DNA of 64,000 nt from Notospermus geniculatus (Eukaryota > Nemertea > Pilidiophora > Heteronemertea > Lineidae), in assembly GCA_002633025.1 (NCBI GenBank), contig NMRB01000260.1, positions 125,254 to 189,253 on the forward strand. Reading direction: 5' to 3'. Under the pieces are notes generated by a model. The model made no database searches, had not been told where the DNA came from, and worked only from the letters and a program-made list of their open reading frames with translations. The first letter of the stretch is position 1, and every line of letters starts with the position of its first letter. The translations under genes and the position numbers were made by a program. Positions 1 to 11,613 of the stretch are shown here, piece by piece.

Positions 1-278
1 ATTCAAGTGTAAATTAGGCCCATCATTACCATCTCGTGTTTCTCCCACACAAACAACACGTCGTAATATGATCTGTCATCCCCTCTACATCAGGGGCTAA
101 GCTCTCTCTAGTTGCCCAAATGTCACATGTATTGTCAGCAGCGTCTCCGTGACCTTCTTGACCTTTGATATACCGTATATTACGCAGACAAAAACAATAT
201 GGTGATCCATGGTTTTCGATGACGCTGTCTTCCTCCATCGATGGGGTACCGACATTATTTTGTCTTCAAAACGTAGCC

Positions 279-480
279 AGCAGCACACCAGGCGATATTG
301 CAAGCGAGCTAAATCGCAAGCGATTAGAATCGGCTGTTGACCCAGGCGCATGTCGATGTGCGCTGGAGGAATCCGCGATGTTCGCCCACCAATACCAAAG
401 CCGACATCGGCTAGTCTGCGGGGGCTAGCGAGAAGATCGGTGGCTAGACGATCGCTTGCGATATCGCCTGGTGTGCTGCT
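279..480. repeat. MITE-like element with 29-bp terminal inverted repeats
   Basis: The arms at 279-307 and 452-480 are reverse complements with one mismatch, and both carry a GCGATAT core and the word AGCAGCACACC. The 144 bp between the arms has no convincing ORF. This is the structure of a short non-autonomous DNA transposon or foldback element; the family is not recognised. Confidence 0.7.
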
Positions 481-1297
481 GCACTTGAGAGTTGGCTTTC
501 GATGGAGAGTTCACCACTGTTGGTTTCCTTAAGCTAGGAATCCACTGCTGATTTTCTGCGTTGCGACTTGCTTTGCAACCTGCGACTCGCGACTGAATAC
601 GAACACACGGAACTGATACCGGTCGCCGACCGATTGCCGACTGAAATTGACCACATCTTTTCCATTGGCGGAAATCACGTCTAGCTGGTCCACTACGGCG
701 ATCGAGTGCCCAGTTGCAACGCAACCCAGTTGCAAAGCGAGTCGCAACGCAAAATCAGCTAGAAAATCAATGGTGGATTCCCCGCTTTACGGCTCACGCC
801 AAGGCCTTGAGCTCACGCCTTGACCAGTGATACAAACAACTGCCCACCGCCGTTTTCTATGACGGAGTCGCCCATTGACAGCCACTCGCGCAAACTCTTA
901 CGTCGGGGAGCACCATCCTCGACGCACACTAAAAGGAGTTGCCTGCATTGGTCGGTGTTGGGAAAGACAATGGAAGATTAGCTATAGGCCTAGTGGTAGA
1001 ATGGTTGATTTTGATGATGGAGAAGGAGATACTAGTAAAGCCTACCTTCTTGCCGAGGACGACTGTACCAGTCATCTATCATGTCCAGGATCTCATCTCT
1101 GTCGGCTGTTTGTGTGATGGACGAGGTTGGTACCGGTGGCAGTAAAGAAATATTGAATGCTGGGATCACCTGAATTAAAGGACACGAACATAATATTCCA
1201 GCCAAGGTTGGGGTGGTGCTTGGTTAGGAAATTTCTATGTACATGTACTCGTTAGATGCCATTTTATAAGGTCCTCTTGTCTGTACATATCCAGGGC

Positions 1298-1460
1298 CGT
1301 ATTTAGCAGGGGGGGAGGGCTAGGGGGGCAATTGCCCCCCCAGAGCCAACCAAAAAACGTGATTTTCATGCAGATTTTGGGCAAAATACGGCAAAAAGAG
1401 GTCTTCTGCCCCCCCCGAGGGGCTTTTGCCCCCCCCNNNNNNNNNCCCCCCCGGACCAAA
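1298..1460. repeat. Poly-G/poly-C flanked repeat with a 9-N gap
   Basis: Runs of G and C surround an AT-richer core, and the right side is broken by undetermined bases at 1437-1445. ORFs crossing it are artefacts of the homopolymers and Ns. It looks like a dispersed repeat end. Confidence 0.5.
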
Positions 1461-2169
1461 AAGCTAAATATGGCCCTGCATATGCTGTTAGCTTTACTGG
1501 CGATTTCATATATCGGTCGGTGTCTAGGCCCCCTACAGACGATCTTGGACTACAGAATGTTATGCTGAACCAACCAGTCTATGACTTACCCGTGGCGGTC
1601 GGCTCATGCACAAGGCTATTCTCGACCTCACTGAAAAAAACATGGGCGTGGCTGATGAGAAGAATTCTTGGAAGCGATGCGACCAACACACTGGTCGCCG
1701 TTACACCCTCAACATTTATACACTAGCTGGTACTGGTACTCTTTCCTAGCTAATACGGAGGCGCTTGTTTGCGCTGATGGCCTTGTCTCTTGGTGACTAG
1801 TGTATTATTAAATGGGTGGAACTCAAAACTCCGCCGAGCCGAAAACCCACGTACAGTTTTTCATGAACAATGCAGATGTAGCACATTTCAATCTTCAGAA
1901 GTTTACTCACAGGATGTATTTTCAGCGAGAATTCTTGACCTCTGACGGCTCTTTTCAAGGTGGGCTAACTTCACCTTCACCCAGTCCATAGTAATGTTTG
2001 GATATCGGGCAGGTCCAGCGGTCCCTCGCCGCCTGTTAGACCATGTTCCCTGCCTGAAAGGAATGATGATCATTGACGCCATCTTCCCATAGCAGGGCTT
2101 TGGTCTCGCTCCTCTTCATGAAGAGGAACGAGGTAAGAAGGAGGATGATTGATGAAGGGAAGAAGATCT

Positions 2170-2554
2170 GCGGGAGATCCACCGACTTTACGACGAGTTT
2201 ACGATCAGTTTGCGATTTGTTGACGACGCGTTTGCGATTAGTTTACGACGAAAAATCACAGCCGGTGGATCAGCGTTCACGACGAGTTTGCCACTCGTTC
2301 AAGACCGAATTCTGTTGACGACTATAGTTTGCGACGAGTTTACGACGTTGACGACTGACGTCGTGAACTAATCGGAAACAGGGCCCAGTTGCACAAAGAA
2401 TCTTAAGTCTAAGAAAAAACTTAAGTCTGAAATGAAGCCATCTGATTTGCTGAAACCTGGTCACATGATGACTTAAGTCAAACTTTAGACTTAAGATTCT
2501 TTGTGAAACTGGGCCCTGATCGTAAACTCGTCGTAAAGTCGGTGGATCACCCGC
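2170..2554. repeat. Nested inverted-repeat element
   Basis: The outer arms (about 2170-2208 and 2517-2554) are near-perfect reverse complements built on GATCCACCGACTTTACGACG. Inside them a second inverted repeat runs from 2380 to 2517, with ends AGGGCCCAGTT and AACTGGGCCCT. One MITE therefore sits inside another. The similar text at about 2085-2127 and 2629-2676 (a CAGGGCTTT...CTCTTCAT block) suggests that flanking sequence is repeated as well. Confidence 0.7.
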
Positions 2555-3284
2555 ATTCGTCTGACGATGGCGCCCGACTGTTCTGATCAGTCAAGCAGCA
2601 CCTCCTCGGAGCGACTGCAGGGAAAATACCATCTTAGCATCCTCCCACAGCAGGGCTTTGCTCTCGTTCCTCTTCATACACTCGCACGTTTGTGTGAGTG
2701 GATAAAGAGGACCCAAAAAAGCCCTGCTGTGGAAGGATGCGTCTTGACGGAGTTGTTCGTTCTTTATCCGTCCTCCGACCGAGGTTCACTCAGTCCTTGA
2801 ACTTTGTTGACCAATCATTTTACAAGCGTTCATTTTACGAGGACGAGAGAACTTGTGAGAGGGAAACGTTTACGATGAACCTCGGCCTTCAGATGACGAT
2901 AGAAATACTTTTATCTTTATTAATTCCCTGATTTAAGAACCTTGACATCTCATCTTCAGCGTCTTTCCCACAAGTTTCTCTCTGATCTACGGTGAGTCAT
3001 ACAAGTTCAGGGAGAAATCTTCTTTTTGGGAGATAATGGCGTTGATGAAAGAGGACAGGCTATTTTTAGTGAAATTTACGATGTAATAAGACATGGCTGG
3101 GTGGAAAATCGGACATTTGGTACTGTGCCAGGACCACCATCGTATGCTCTCTTTCGAATAATGTATCAATGACGGGTATGTCGACGTCACCGCGTCAGAC
3201 AGCTGCGCGTACTCAACAATAGCGAGGTTAAGAAAATTGAAAAGAAACGTAAACGATTATGACGATGACGTCACATGGCATTCA

Positions 3285-3352
3285 AATCCCGTTGCTTTGC
3301 TCTGTTTTTTACGTCTTCGGTACGGCCGCTGACAGCGCCGCCCTGTCGGAAT
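3285..3352 (-). repeat. Fragment of the GGCGGCGCTG MITE family
   Basis: On the minus strand this carries the end word ACAGGGCGGCGCTG, a GTACCGAAGACGT segment and AACAGAGCAAAGCAACG, the same order of words as the fuller copies at 13234 and 16536. Only one end is present. Confidence 0.6.
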
Positions 3353-5280
3353 AAAAAATTTGGTTTGTGGGTTTCTTCTTTTTGTGCAAGTTTGTACAAC
3401 GCCGCGTACGTTGTCTGAAGTCGTTTTTCACCAGAAATAGAATATACTTTCATTAAAAATGTTTCCTGAGCTGTGAAATTCGTGTCTCAATGATCTCGCT
3501 TGTTATCCGTTTGTAATATTTGACATTTCACAATGTCGCCACATCCATCGAACTTTTACGAATATTGGGGGAGAAAAGTGATTATTTCTACACACCGTAA
3601 GTGATATTTCTACCTCATCTTTGATGAGCGCATGAAAATATCTTGTTTTAATTCGAACGGAATAATGCTTTGTTTGCATCTAACGTACAGGAACAAGTAC
3701 AAAGCATGTTTTTTGTTCCTCAGACTCGTCGGCGACGCGAGGGAAGGAGGAATTGGCCTTACTACCATGTCTGCGCATGCGTAACTTACCTGTTGGTTGC
3801 TACTGTGAATGTGTAAGATGGCGCTACCACCGTCATGACGGCTATCAGGACAGACCACCTCATTGTCTGGAGGAGAGAAAAGAAAGAAAATGTGGTCAAT
3901 CAAAGAGGAGGGTGGAGGGTAGGGGGGTGGGGGTGGGGTGGGGGGGGGGGCTCGGGCCAGTTGAGATTTCGTTAAGCTAATGTAGCATGCATACCAGGCA
4001 ATATGCGATCTGCTCGCCACCGAGCAAAATCGGTTGACGCCAGGTGTGTGCTGGACAGCGATGCGTGGCATCTTATCGCCAGCGATGCAAGCCCATTAGC
4101 AAACAATTTTTATACTTTAGTAAAAGCAAGATCAACGGTATGAAAAAAGGAAAATTTAGGAAAAAATCCTGTTTCAACAAACCTCATGTATTGTTTCAGT
4201 GTAACTCCTAAATATTCCTACTCCCAAACTCGGCCGAACATCATCATTCTCTTTGTTACATGAAGTCGTATTTCGTATTCCGTTTTACATTTTGTATTCC
4301 TCCTTTCTGACTAACAGTACAGTCATTCGCAGCGTTTACAACAGTTTTAAAGGAAAAATATGTTTCCGGAATGTTTACATTTTATCCATCAAACTCGACT
4401 TCCGGCGAATTCCAAACACAAAATGGATGACAACATTTGACTGATTTAGGGAATGCCCGCGGCAGAATAAAGATGATAAAAATTGTTATCTCATCCTTAG
4501 AAATTTTAAACGGATTCCAAGGAATGCCAGGTGTTCATCTGTGTTTTGTCAAATTTATTTTGATCCCCGAGATGCGGCAGAGATGGCCAGCCCACGTCGT
4601 CTGAGGAGTGATCTTCAGTTTACCCGCTAAACCCTACTGAAAATTGACCCAAATTTCTTTAATCATCAGATTTCGTACTATAGGCGATTACGAAAACCCG
4701 ACATATAGGCACCTATAACTCAAAATTACATTTAAAATATTCATATCATCCACGGTGTAGCGTAATAACACGTGATATTTCGTAAAATTTCTCATTTTGT
4801 TCGGAGTTTCACCGATGTTTTGCCATTCCGAAGGTACATGTATGTAAAGCGGATATGACGTAATAGCGACATAACGAATAGTTTATTCGGTTATTATCAA
4901 CCCTGCATACTCGAATTTGACGGCATCTCATTCTACTCTGTATGGTTGTCGGTGTTACACCGGATTTCACGAAGCATAAGAATTACTTTGCGAAGACCTA
5001 CTCATTGTCAACTCGCATCGGTCGGCTACGTACGGGTTCTTGCACTCTAAACATCGTTTTCAAAAACTTGAGCGAGTGTGAATTTTTGGTCTTACGTATT
5101 TCATCTTGTAACAATTCCATGTATTTCAAATCGGTCTATAATTGGCAAAGAACTGTTGATGGGCGGTCATTAGGTTTTCGGGTGAGAGAGAGGAGTGGTT
5201 TGGCAGAGATTCAACATTTTTACATTCATTGTCATTATAATGTGTGTTCTGTTACGTTTAAAACTTTGAATTTAACGTTT
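3353..5280. other. No gene supported; one G-rich tract
   Basis: ORFs here are short, lack splice-compatible partners and have no family resemblance. A G-rich run at about 3909-3950 (groups of 4, 6, 5 and 11 G) could form a G-quadruplex. The rest is AT-rich unique-looking sequence. Confidence 0.4.
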
Positions 5281-5286
5281 GTTGAC

Positions 5287-5480
5287 CGCAATCCACGTTA
5301 ACTCTTTCTAACAGCAATGTTACCGTAGTAAAGATTATTGAATCAAATTATCAATGAACTTTGGGCAATCTTCCCTTGAATAACAATCCACGTTAACTCT
5401 TTTTTGAAGCAACGTTACCGTAGTAAAGATGAAACAAATTACCGATGAACTTTGCTGGGCAATCTTCTTCCCTGAGAAGC
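5287..5480. repeat. Tandem duplication of a ~97-bp unit
   Basis: CAATCCACGTTAACTCTTT, GTTACCGTAGTAAAGAT, ATGAACTTTG and GGCAATCTTC occur twice in the same order, starting at about 5289 and 5386, with small indels between copies. Confidence 0.7.
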
Positions 5481-5809
5481 ATTGCTGCTCCGTGTTGGAC
5501 CAAGTCATCCTAGACTGGTTCCTATCTTTGCCGCTTCAGTCCCGCGGCGCTCCTCCACAACGGAGAGCAGCGCCACGGGAATGAAAGGCAAAGACGGGAA
5601 TCAGACTATTTAATAAAGGAATTCCGATGTCTTTCTGCAGGAGAAGGCCTTTGCGATTGATCACAAGATTTTACCTATGGCGATTCCACTACTTTCATTT
5701 TCAACGCCACCGGAAGCGCACTTCAAACCGAGGCAGACGTAAACAAACGCTGATTGGACGAAATCTGACCGACTTCCGCCTTGAGAATGGCATCCACAAC
5801 AACAGGCAG

Positions 5810-5881
5810 TCCCATATGGTCTAGTGGTTAGGATTTCTGGCTCTCACCCAGGAGGCCCGGGTTCGATTCCCGGTGTGGGAA
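5810..5881 (+). tRNA. tRNA-Glu: tRNA-Glu (anticodon CTC)
   Basis: The acceptor stem pairs TCCCATA with TGTGGGA (one G-U). The A box is TGGTCTAGTGG, the anticodon loop CTCTCAC has anticodon CTC, and the B box is GGTTCGATTCC. The length is 72 nt including discriminator A. A T-run at 5887-5893 supplies a Pol III terminator. The sequence follows the canonical animal tRNA-Glu throughout. An identical gene lies at 7650. Confidence 0.95.
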
Positions 5882-5894
5882 CGCGCTTTTTTTA

Positions 5895-7400
5895 TACATT
5901 CTTTATATTATTGTCGCCTTTTTTATTTTTCCTGAGCGCAAAATGGATTTGATTTTTTGATGGATTTGTTTTTTCTCAAATTTTCTTGGGAATGTGAGGT
6001 GCTTTAAACCAGAGAGGCCGGCAGTGGACTCGTTTGTCGTCATTTCAAACCAGTATGACATTGACAGCAATGAGGAAGTTGATCTAAACATAGAAAGAAG
6101 GTTTGTGGGTCACAGGGTCACGGGGTCTGATCCACTTTTACAAGAATTATCCTTCACTTAGAGCTTCTATATCCATGTTAACATATCACGAACTCAACTA
6201 AGTGTGGTATGACACAATTATTTTGATCAGGAATTCGGTCAAACGTGTCCCCAGGAACTGACGATGTGAGGAAGTGATCCTTCACCTTGGGATGTGCAGT
6301 GAAGGTGGTGGGAACTACTACAGGGTGGCTCAGTTAACATCACATTTTCCTCTCAAACCTCTAGTCAGTGTTTCCAATGCGCTGACTGAATGCAGATCTC
6401 AAGAATTAGCATGTTGGTGTAATGACATATTTGGTTTACACAAACGCCTTTTAGCCCACTTCATGACCTTGACCTTGACCCAGATTTTCGCCCAAGGTCA
6501 TTTTTCAAATATCCTTGCCCTAGTCTTTAATAATCTTTCACTCGTTCATTTTAGAAACGATATTTTTTTCTTGACTTTTCCACTTGTTGTTTTGCTCAGT
6601 TACCGTAGAATGACCCAAGTGCGGAGTCATTTTGGTCACAACGCTCGCAGCGACACCGTGTGGTGCTAGTACAGCGCCGTCCTCATTGACGTTCAAAGGT
6701 GTTATCTGAGCGTCACCAATAGGGGAAGTAGATCGCCCCCTAATCAGCAGAGGTCGCATCCCTCCATAATGACGAAGGATTTTTGAAACGAATGTCTTCG
6801 AGCTACCTCCCGTCTTCCACTGTGAATGGAACTTCTCAAATCAAGATCGGGGGAGGATAAGCAATTGGTGTAACAGCATTACTGTAGACGACTGTCATAG
6901 AGCGTTACATCGTGGAGCTCTTACGTCTATCAACCAAGCCCCCGCTGATCACGAGTAGAAATCCCTCCTTTCTCACCCAGTTGGAGGACATTGGCCTTTT
7001 CTCCAAATGGCCATACTGCACTCAATAAACCTTGTAAAGTTATCCTTTCCAAATGACAACATTAAACTGCGTGGGAGGACAGCATCTGTTGCCCAGTAAA
7101 CCATCTTAAAAGCAATTTATTGAAGTGTCACGGTAAGGCTTGTTATTATTCTAATAAGGGTACGATAACTCGGGTATAAATAACATCTTCATTCCCTATA
7201 ATTGATGGTTTCTTCTCCCGGTGAAGTTTGCCGACGGTGATTGCTCGTGGATTTATTGGCAGGGGTGCATTGAGATTCTCTTGTTAGAGATTCATTAAGC
7301 AACAGATTAAAACATAGACAAGAATAGGAAAGAGCCAAAGGAAAGTACGGACGGACCCAGGGGCCTTTTTCAATGGGGAGAGCATTGCTTTGAGGCCGAT
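5895..7400. other. Intergenic sequence with no gene supported
   Basis: The longest ORF (about 6274-6669 on the plus strand) has no domain, no signal peptide and no matching splice sites, and its composition looks like translated intergenic DNA. No structured repeat stands out. Confidence 0.35.
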
Positions 7401-7423
7401 ACCACTGAATAATTATAGAATAG

Positions 7424-7605
7424 GGAGTTTTCGCAAAGCCCCCGAAACGCCAACGCGAACGCCAAACCCATTGTTCGATGCCACGAAGAGAGCACCGAAC
7501 AAAAAGACAGGCGTTCGCGTTGGCGTTTCGGGGGCATGTTTCGGGGTGCCTGTAATTATCGCAAAGCCCCCCGAAACGCCAACGCAATTCTATCGTTCGA
7601 TGCCA
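7424..7605. repeat. MITE copy (GCAAAGCCCCCGAAACGCC family), rearranged
   Basis: The left arm contains AGGGAGTTTTCGCAAAGC and CCCCCGAAACGCCAACG. An inverted match follows at about 7509-7533 and a third, direct partial match at 7558-7585. The cleaner relative at 59639-59796 shows the full inverted-repeat form, so this copy has an extra partial arm or a nested insertion. Confidence 0.7.
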
Positions 7606-7649
7606 AGAGGGAAACAAGGAATGTCAACGGCACCGAATTCACCCAGCAA

Positions 7650-7721
7650 TCCCATATGGTCTAGTGGTTAGGATTTCTGGCTCTCACCCAGGAGGCCCGG
7701 GTTCGATTCCCGGTGTGGGAA
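7650..7721 (+). tRNA. tRNA-Glu: tRNA-Glu (anticodon CTC), second copy
   Basis: The 72 nt are identical to the gene at 5810, with acceptor TCCCATA/TGTGGGA, anticodon CTC, B box GGTTCGATTCC and discriminator A. A TTTTT terminator lies at about 7727. The flanks differ from those of the first copy after a few bases, so this is a dispersed gene rather than a recent long duplication. Confidence 0.95.
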
Positions 7722-8584
7722 CGCACTTTTTACCCATAATGCAATTAAATGTATTTCCTCTTTTTATCTCCCGCGAACTGCCTGTCGCAAATCATTTTTT
7801 TCTCAACATGTATGGAGACGAGGTGCGGCCCCTTAAAGACTGGTGACCAAAAAAGAGCATAACTCACTCACCCGACCACAAGATTGTAACATTTAGAGAG
7901 AATGCATCCGCGGAATGCAAGGGAATACCATCTTTTTTACACAGTGTTCGTTAATGTCATGCATTGTTCCCCGAGCAAGTTTTAGGGGATTATGACGGGA
8001 AATAAAGAAATACACACCCATTTTCTCGCACGATAACATCCTGAGAATTAACGACTTTCCCCGTCAACCGCGGGAGTCGGGTTACCACTCTTCATCGGTC
8101 TCATTCACGGTTTAATACAGACACTGGAAAACTTTCAGGAAGAAGAGAATCTCCCGAAACTTTTGAGACAATAGCTTAAAAGAATGATGTTTTGTGTCAT
8201 CTCACCTTCACCATTTGGCAATCTTTCTTGACGCCGAGGGTGGAGTTCACAGATAACAGATACAATGTAGTTTTACGGAGGTAAAGACGTCTTTTTTGGA
8301 ATAGAGTTCTTTTTTAAGCTCCATGGCAGGCCAAACTTTGCACATCAGAAATGATCAGCAGATGTCAGATGAGATATCAGATATCAGATTTATAGGTCTT
8401 TCTGCAACTTTCAAGTTTCCTCAAGGTTAGTGTGTTCTTTCATGGAGTGACTTGGAGGACAGACGTACTGTCCTCTACCAACACGATTGTTACAAAGGCC
8501 CGAAAGACGAACACACTGACTGAAGTGACCACTCTCATCGTGAAATACAATCCCACCAACGAGACAAACATTCTATACATGTAC

Positions 8585-8815
8585 TCTAATCTCCCACTTA
8601 CCTGTCCCATTCCTGAACTCGGAAAAAATGACCAAATCCTAAGTTGAAGATAGCGCACGCTGTCATTCTTTGCCAGGCTCGGGCTGAGTGGGACACTCCA
8701 AGTAAGTGGACAGTTTCTGACCATACCCCACCCCATTATCTTCAACTACATGTATAGGATTGACTCATTTTTTTCCGAGTTCAGAAATGGGACAGGTAAG
8801 TGGGAGATTATATGA
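8585..8815. repeat. Inverted-repeat element, ~75-bp arms
   Basis: AATCTCCCACTTACCTGTCC near 8588 is matched on the opposite strand near 8810. The arms share GGAAAAAATGA and the CTTCAACT/AGTTGAAG words and extend to about 8660 and 8735. The core has no ORF of interest. MITE-like. Confidence 0.7.
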
Positions 8816-8819
8816 TGAT

Positions 8820-10765
8820 AAATCTTATAACAGACCCTCCCTCCCACAAAACGACGTGTCACAACATAACATCCAACTTGGGGCAAAGGGCTTACCTTTC
8901 TTTGAGTCGCTCAGCAGTAAATCCTCGGCGAGTTACCTCAGCGGAGAGAAAGAAATGAGAGGTCTTCCGACTTGATGAGACTCCCGCTACCTCAAAATAA
9001 CATCCATTCAGCCACCCCAGCATCCCATGCGCCTCTCATTCAAATCATACCAACAACGGACGGTTTTATACGAACAGTACACCAGTTTCCATGACGTCAT
9101 CATTTTCTGTTGTTTACAATGCGTGGGTGAACTATTTTTAGGAGCAATTTCGAAAGTGTTGACGCGGAATTGTTGGAAATTGATATAAATACTTTCATAT
9201 GTCCCCTGGGGACAGAGAAGACCGAATAGAGACAACCATTGACAGTTTGTCAACAATTATTCCACATGCAATCTGCTACCGGGGCGCAATGGTGACGTCA
9301 CTACGAACCCCGGCATTCCGAAATACCCTCAGAGCAAAATTAGAATAGTATGTTGACACATTGACTTCAGTCTCACTTGGGACCACTGGCTACTTTGTAA
9401 CTGCATTTTATGAAGTTGGTCTCAAGTTTACTCATCCAGAGCCGAGATCACAGGGTGCCGTATCAGCAGAGTCCCGGGATCAACTAGACTAGTTCCCGGT
9501 CGCACCGCTAGGGCTAAAGTGACATCCACACTGACAGGACGGCAACAACTAGAAATATTACAGCGGTACTGGATCAGTGTGACTTCTAGCACCAGTTACA
9601 ATAAGGTAACAGAAATAACATAAATAATTTACCATTCATGATTGATGGTAGCACTTCATTGATTCAGTAGGAGTTTTTAATGTTAGGAATAATGGATATT
9701 ACACCAGAGGGAGGCTCGTTACCTCAGGATGGAGGTGGGTAAACATAATTATCTATTATTTCATTCATTTATCAAAAAGTGGCTTCATTTTTGGGTCTTC
9801 AGTCATCATCAACGAATCCTCTCGTGATTGTTGTCGAGCCTTTTCCTAATCACACCGGATGATAAATCGTCCCTGCTAACAACGACAAAACCATGCGAAT
9901 TCAAAATGTTCACCTTTGTAAACTTTTCGTGCCGCAGGCGTGTTCACTTCATTATCAAGCAGGATTCTTTATTGAGGGGATAGGTCTCCAAATGCAGACT
10001 TTACCATGAAAGCTTCAGGATTCCTTTATGGCTAAGCCTATTCTTAGGTCGCCGATGAGTATCTGCGCCAGACACAACAAAAACAACAATCTTCTCGTGC
10101 TGTTCAACCAAAAAGATATAGATCGCTTCAAAATACATGTAAACAGAACAAGAACGATCATGAACGGCAGCTAATCTGGGTGTTGACGAGGTGTTTATAG
10201 AGTAACCTTGAGTAATTATCATAATTGACTTCGTTGAAGAAAACAGGCATCTCATATCAAGAGGACAACGTTACAAACATACCAAATAAAGCAATGACAC
10301 TTCCGGTCTGGAGCTCACCCTGAAATGTTGTACAGTGCATGATGTACAGGCCTACAGCACGTAAGAAGGTCAGGAATGGAGACCAACAGCAAGACGTACA
10401 TGTACAGCGAGGTACGAAATGTACACTGCATGCCCATACATAACACCATACAAGTGTCCGTCAGTTACGAGGCGTTCGTGGAAATGATGAACGGTTCAAA
10501 ACATTTATCAGGAAAATGATGTTTGTAGATGTACTACATCATTTTCAAACCACGCCGTCACATACAGAGACAATTCCGGCTTACATAAGAACAAGATTAT
10601 CATACATATCTAATTTTGTCATATCATCCGCTGCAGCAAAATGTCATAGGATCAAGGAGAGTGAGATGAGGATGTTAAGGTGACTGAGATAATTGTTTTG
10701 ACTGAGCTAATGATGACCTGCCCGGCGTGGAAATGACGCCAAGATAATGAGCAACCCGTGACTTT
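8820..10765. other. Intergenic sequence with no gene supported
   Basis: I found no chain of phase-compatible exons, no recognisable protein motif and no strong repeat. ORFs of 60-100 codons on both strands are unremarkable. Confidence 0.35.
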
Positions 10766-10769
10766 TCCT

Positions 10770-10896
10770 CCCGATAGGGCGGTGCTGCGAGCGGTTGGAC
10801 CGAAGATGAAAAAACAGCAAAAGCAATGCATAAACAATGCAACAGGAACGAAATGTCGAAAAAAGAGCTACAATCGCTCAGAGCGCCTCATAGTGG
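10770..10896 (+). repeat. MITE of the GGCGGCGCTG family (single-core copy)
   Basis: It begins CGATAGGGCGGTGCTGCGAG and ends with the near-inverse CGCTCAGAGCGCC followed by TCATAGTGG. The core holds AACAGCAAAAGCAATGCA. It is the simplest of five copies in the window; those at 13234 and 16536 have expanded cores. Confidence 0.7.
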
Positions 10897-10995
10897 TGGG
10901 AGGTAGTCAGGTTCCTCGATCATTAGATGGGGTAGGCATGAACGGATGTGGAATATGGAGACTCAGAAGGTTCCAGAGGGATGGTTCCTGACTCA

Positions 10996-11293
10996 CACGA
11001 AAATGAACGGAAATGGAAGTTATTGAAGCACACGAAAATGAAAGTTATTGACGCACGCGGAAATGTCGAAAGGTATTGAAGCAGACGGAAATGGAAGCTA
11101 CTGAAGCAGACGGAAATGAAAGTTACCGACAAACACGGAAATGAAAGTTATTGAAGCACACGGAAATGAAAGTTATTGAAGCACACGGAAATGAAAGTTA
11201 TTAAAGTATACGGAAATGAAAGTTATTGAAGCACACGGAAATGAAAGTTATTAAAGTATACGGAAATGAAAAGCTATTGAAGCACACGGAAAT
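10996..11293 (+). repeat. Minisatellite, 25-bp unit
   Basis: About eleven head-to-tail copies of a 25-bp unit containing ACGGAAATGAAAGTTATT, with GAAGCACAC or AAAGTATAC variants, run across this interval. The first three or four copies are more degenerate. ORFs across it are repeat translations. Confidence 0.9.
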
Positions 11294-11613
11294 ATGGTTG
11301 CCGAGTCACATGGAAGTGAAGGTGGGGGCAGAGGACATCCTGTATCTGGAAACTCACTCGATATACCTCATCACTCCACAGTGTCACTACATTCGATATC
11401 AAAATAACCCGAGGGCGTCCTTCATGATTGCAATAGGTCTGGGATGCACCAGGTGATGGTATCGGTGTAGCTGATAACGTGATAACACAATGATTTAATG
11501 CCTTTGGCCCGTGGAGTTCGCGCTGTTAACTGAATATCATGGAAATAAAGGTTATAGGCCTACTTCAAACTGAAAGAACTGATAACACCATTCAAAACCG
11601 AACCATCGCCGCC

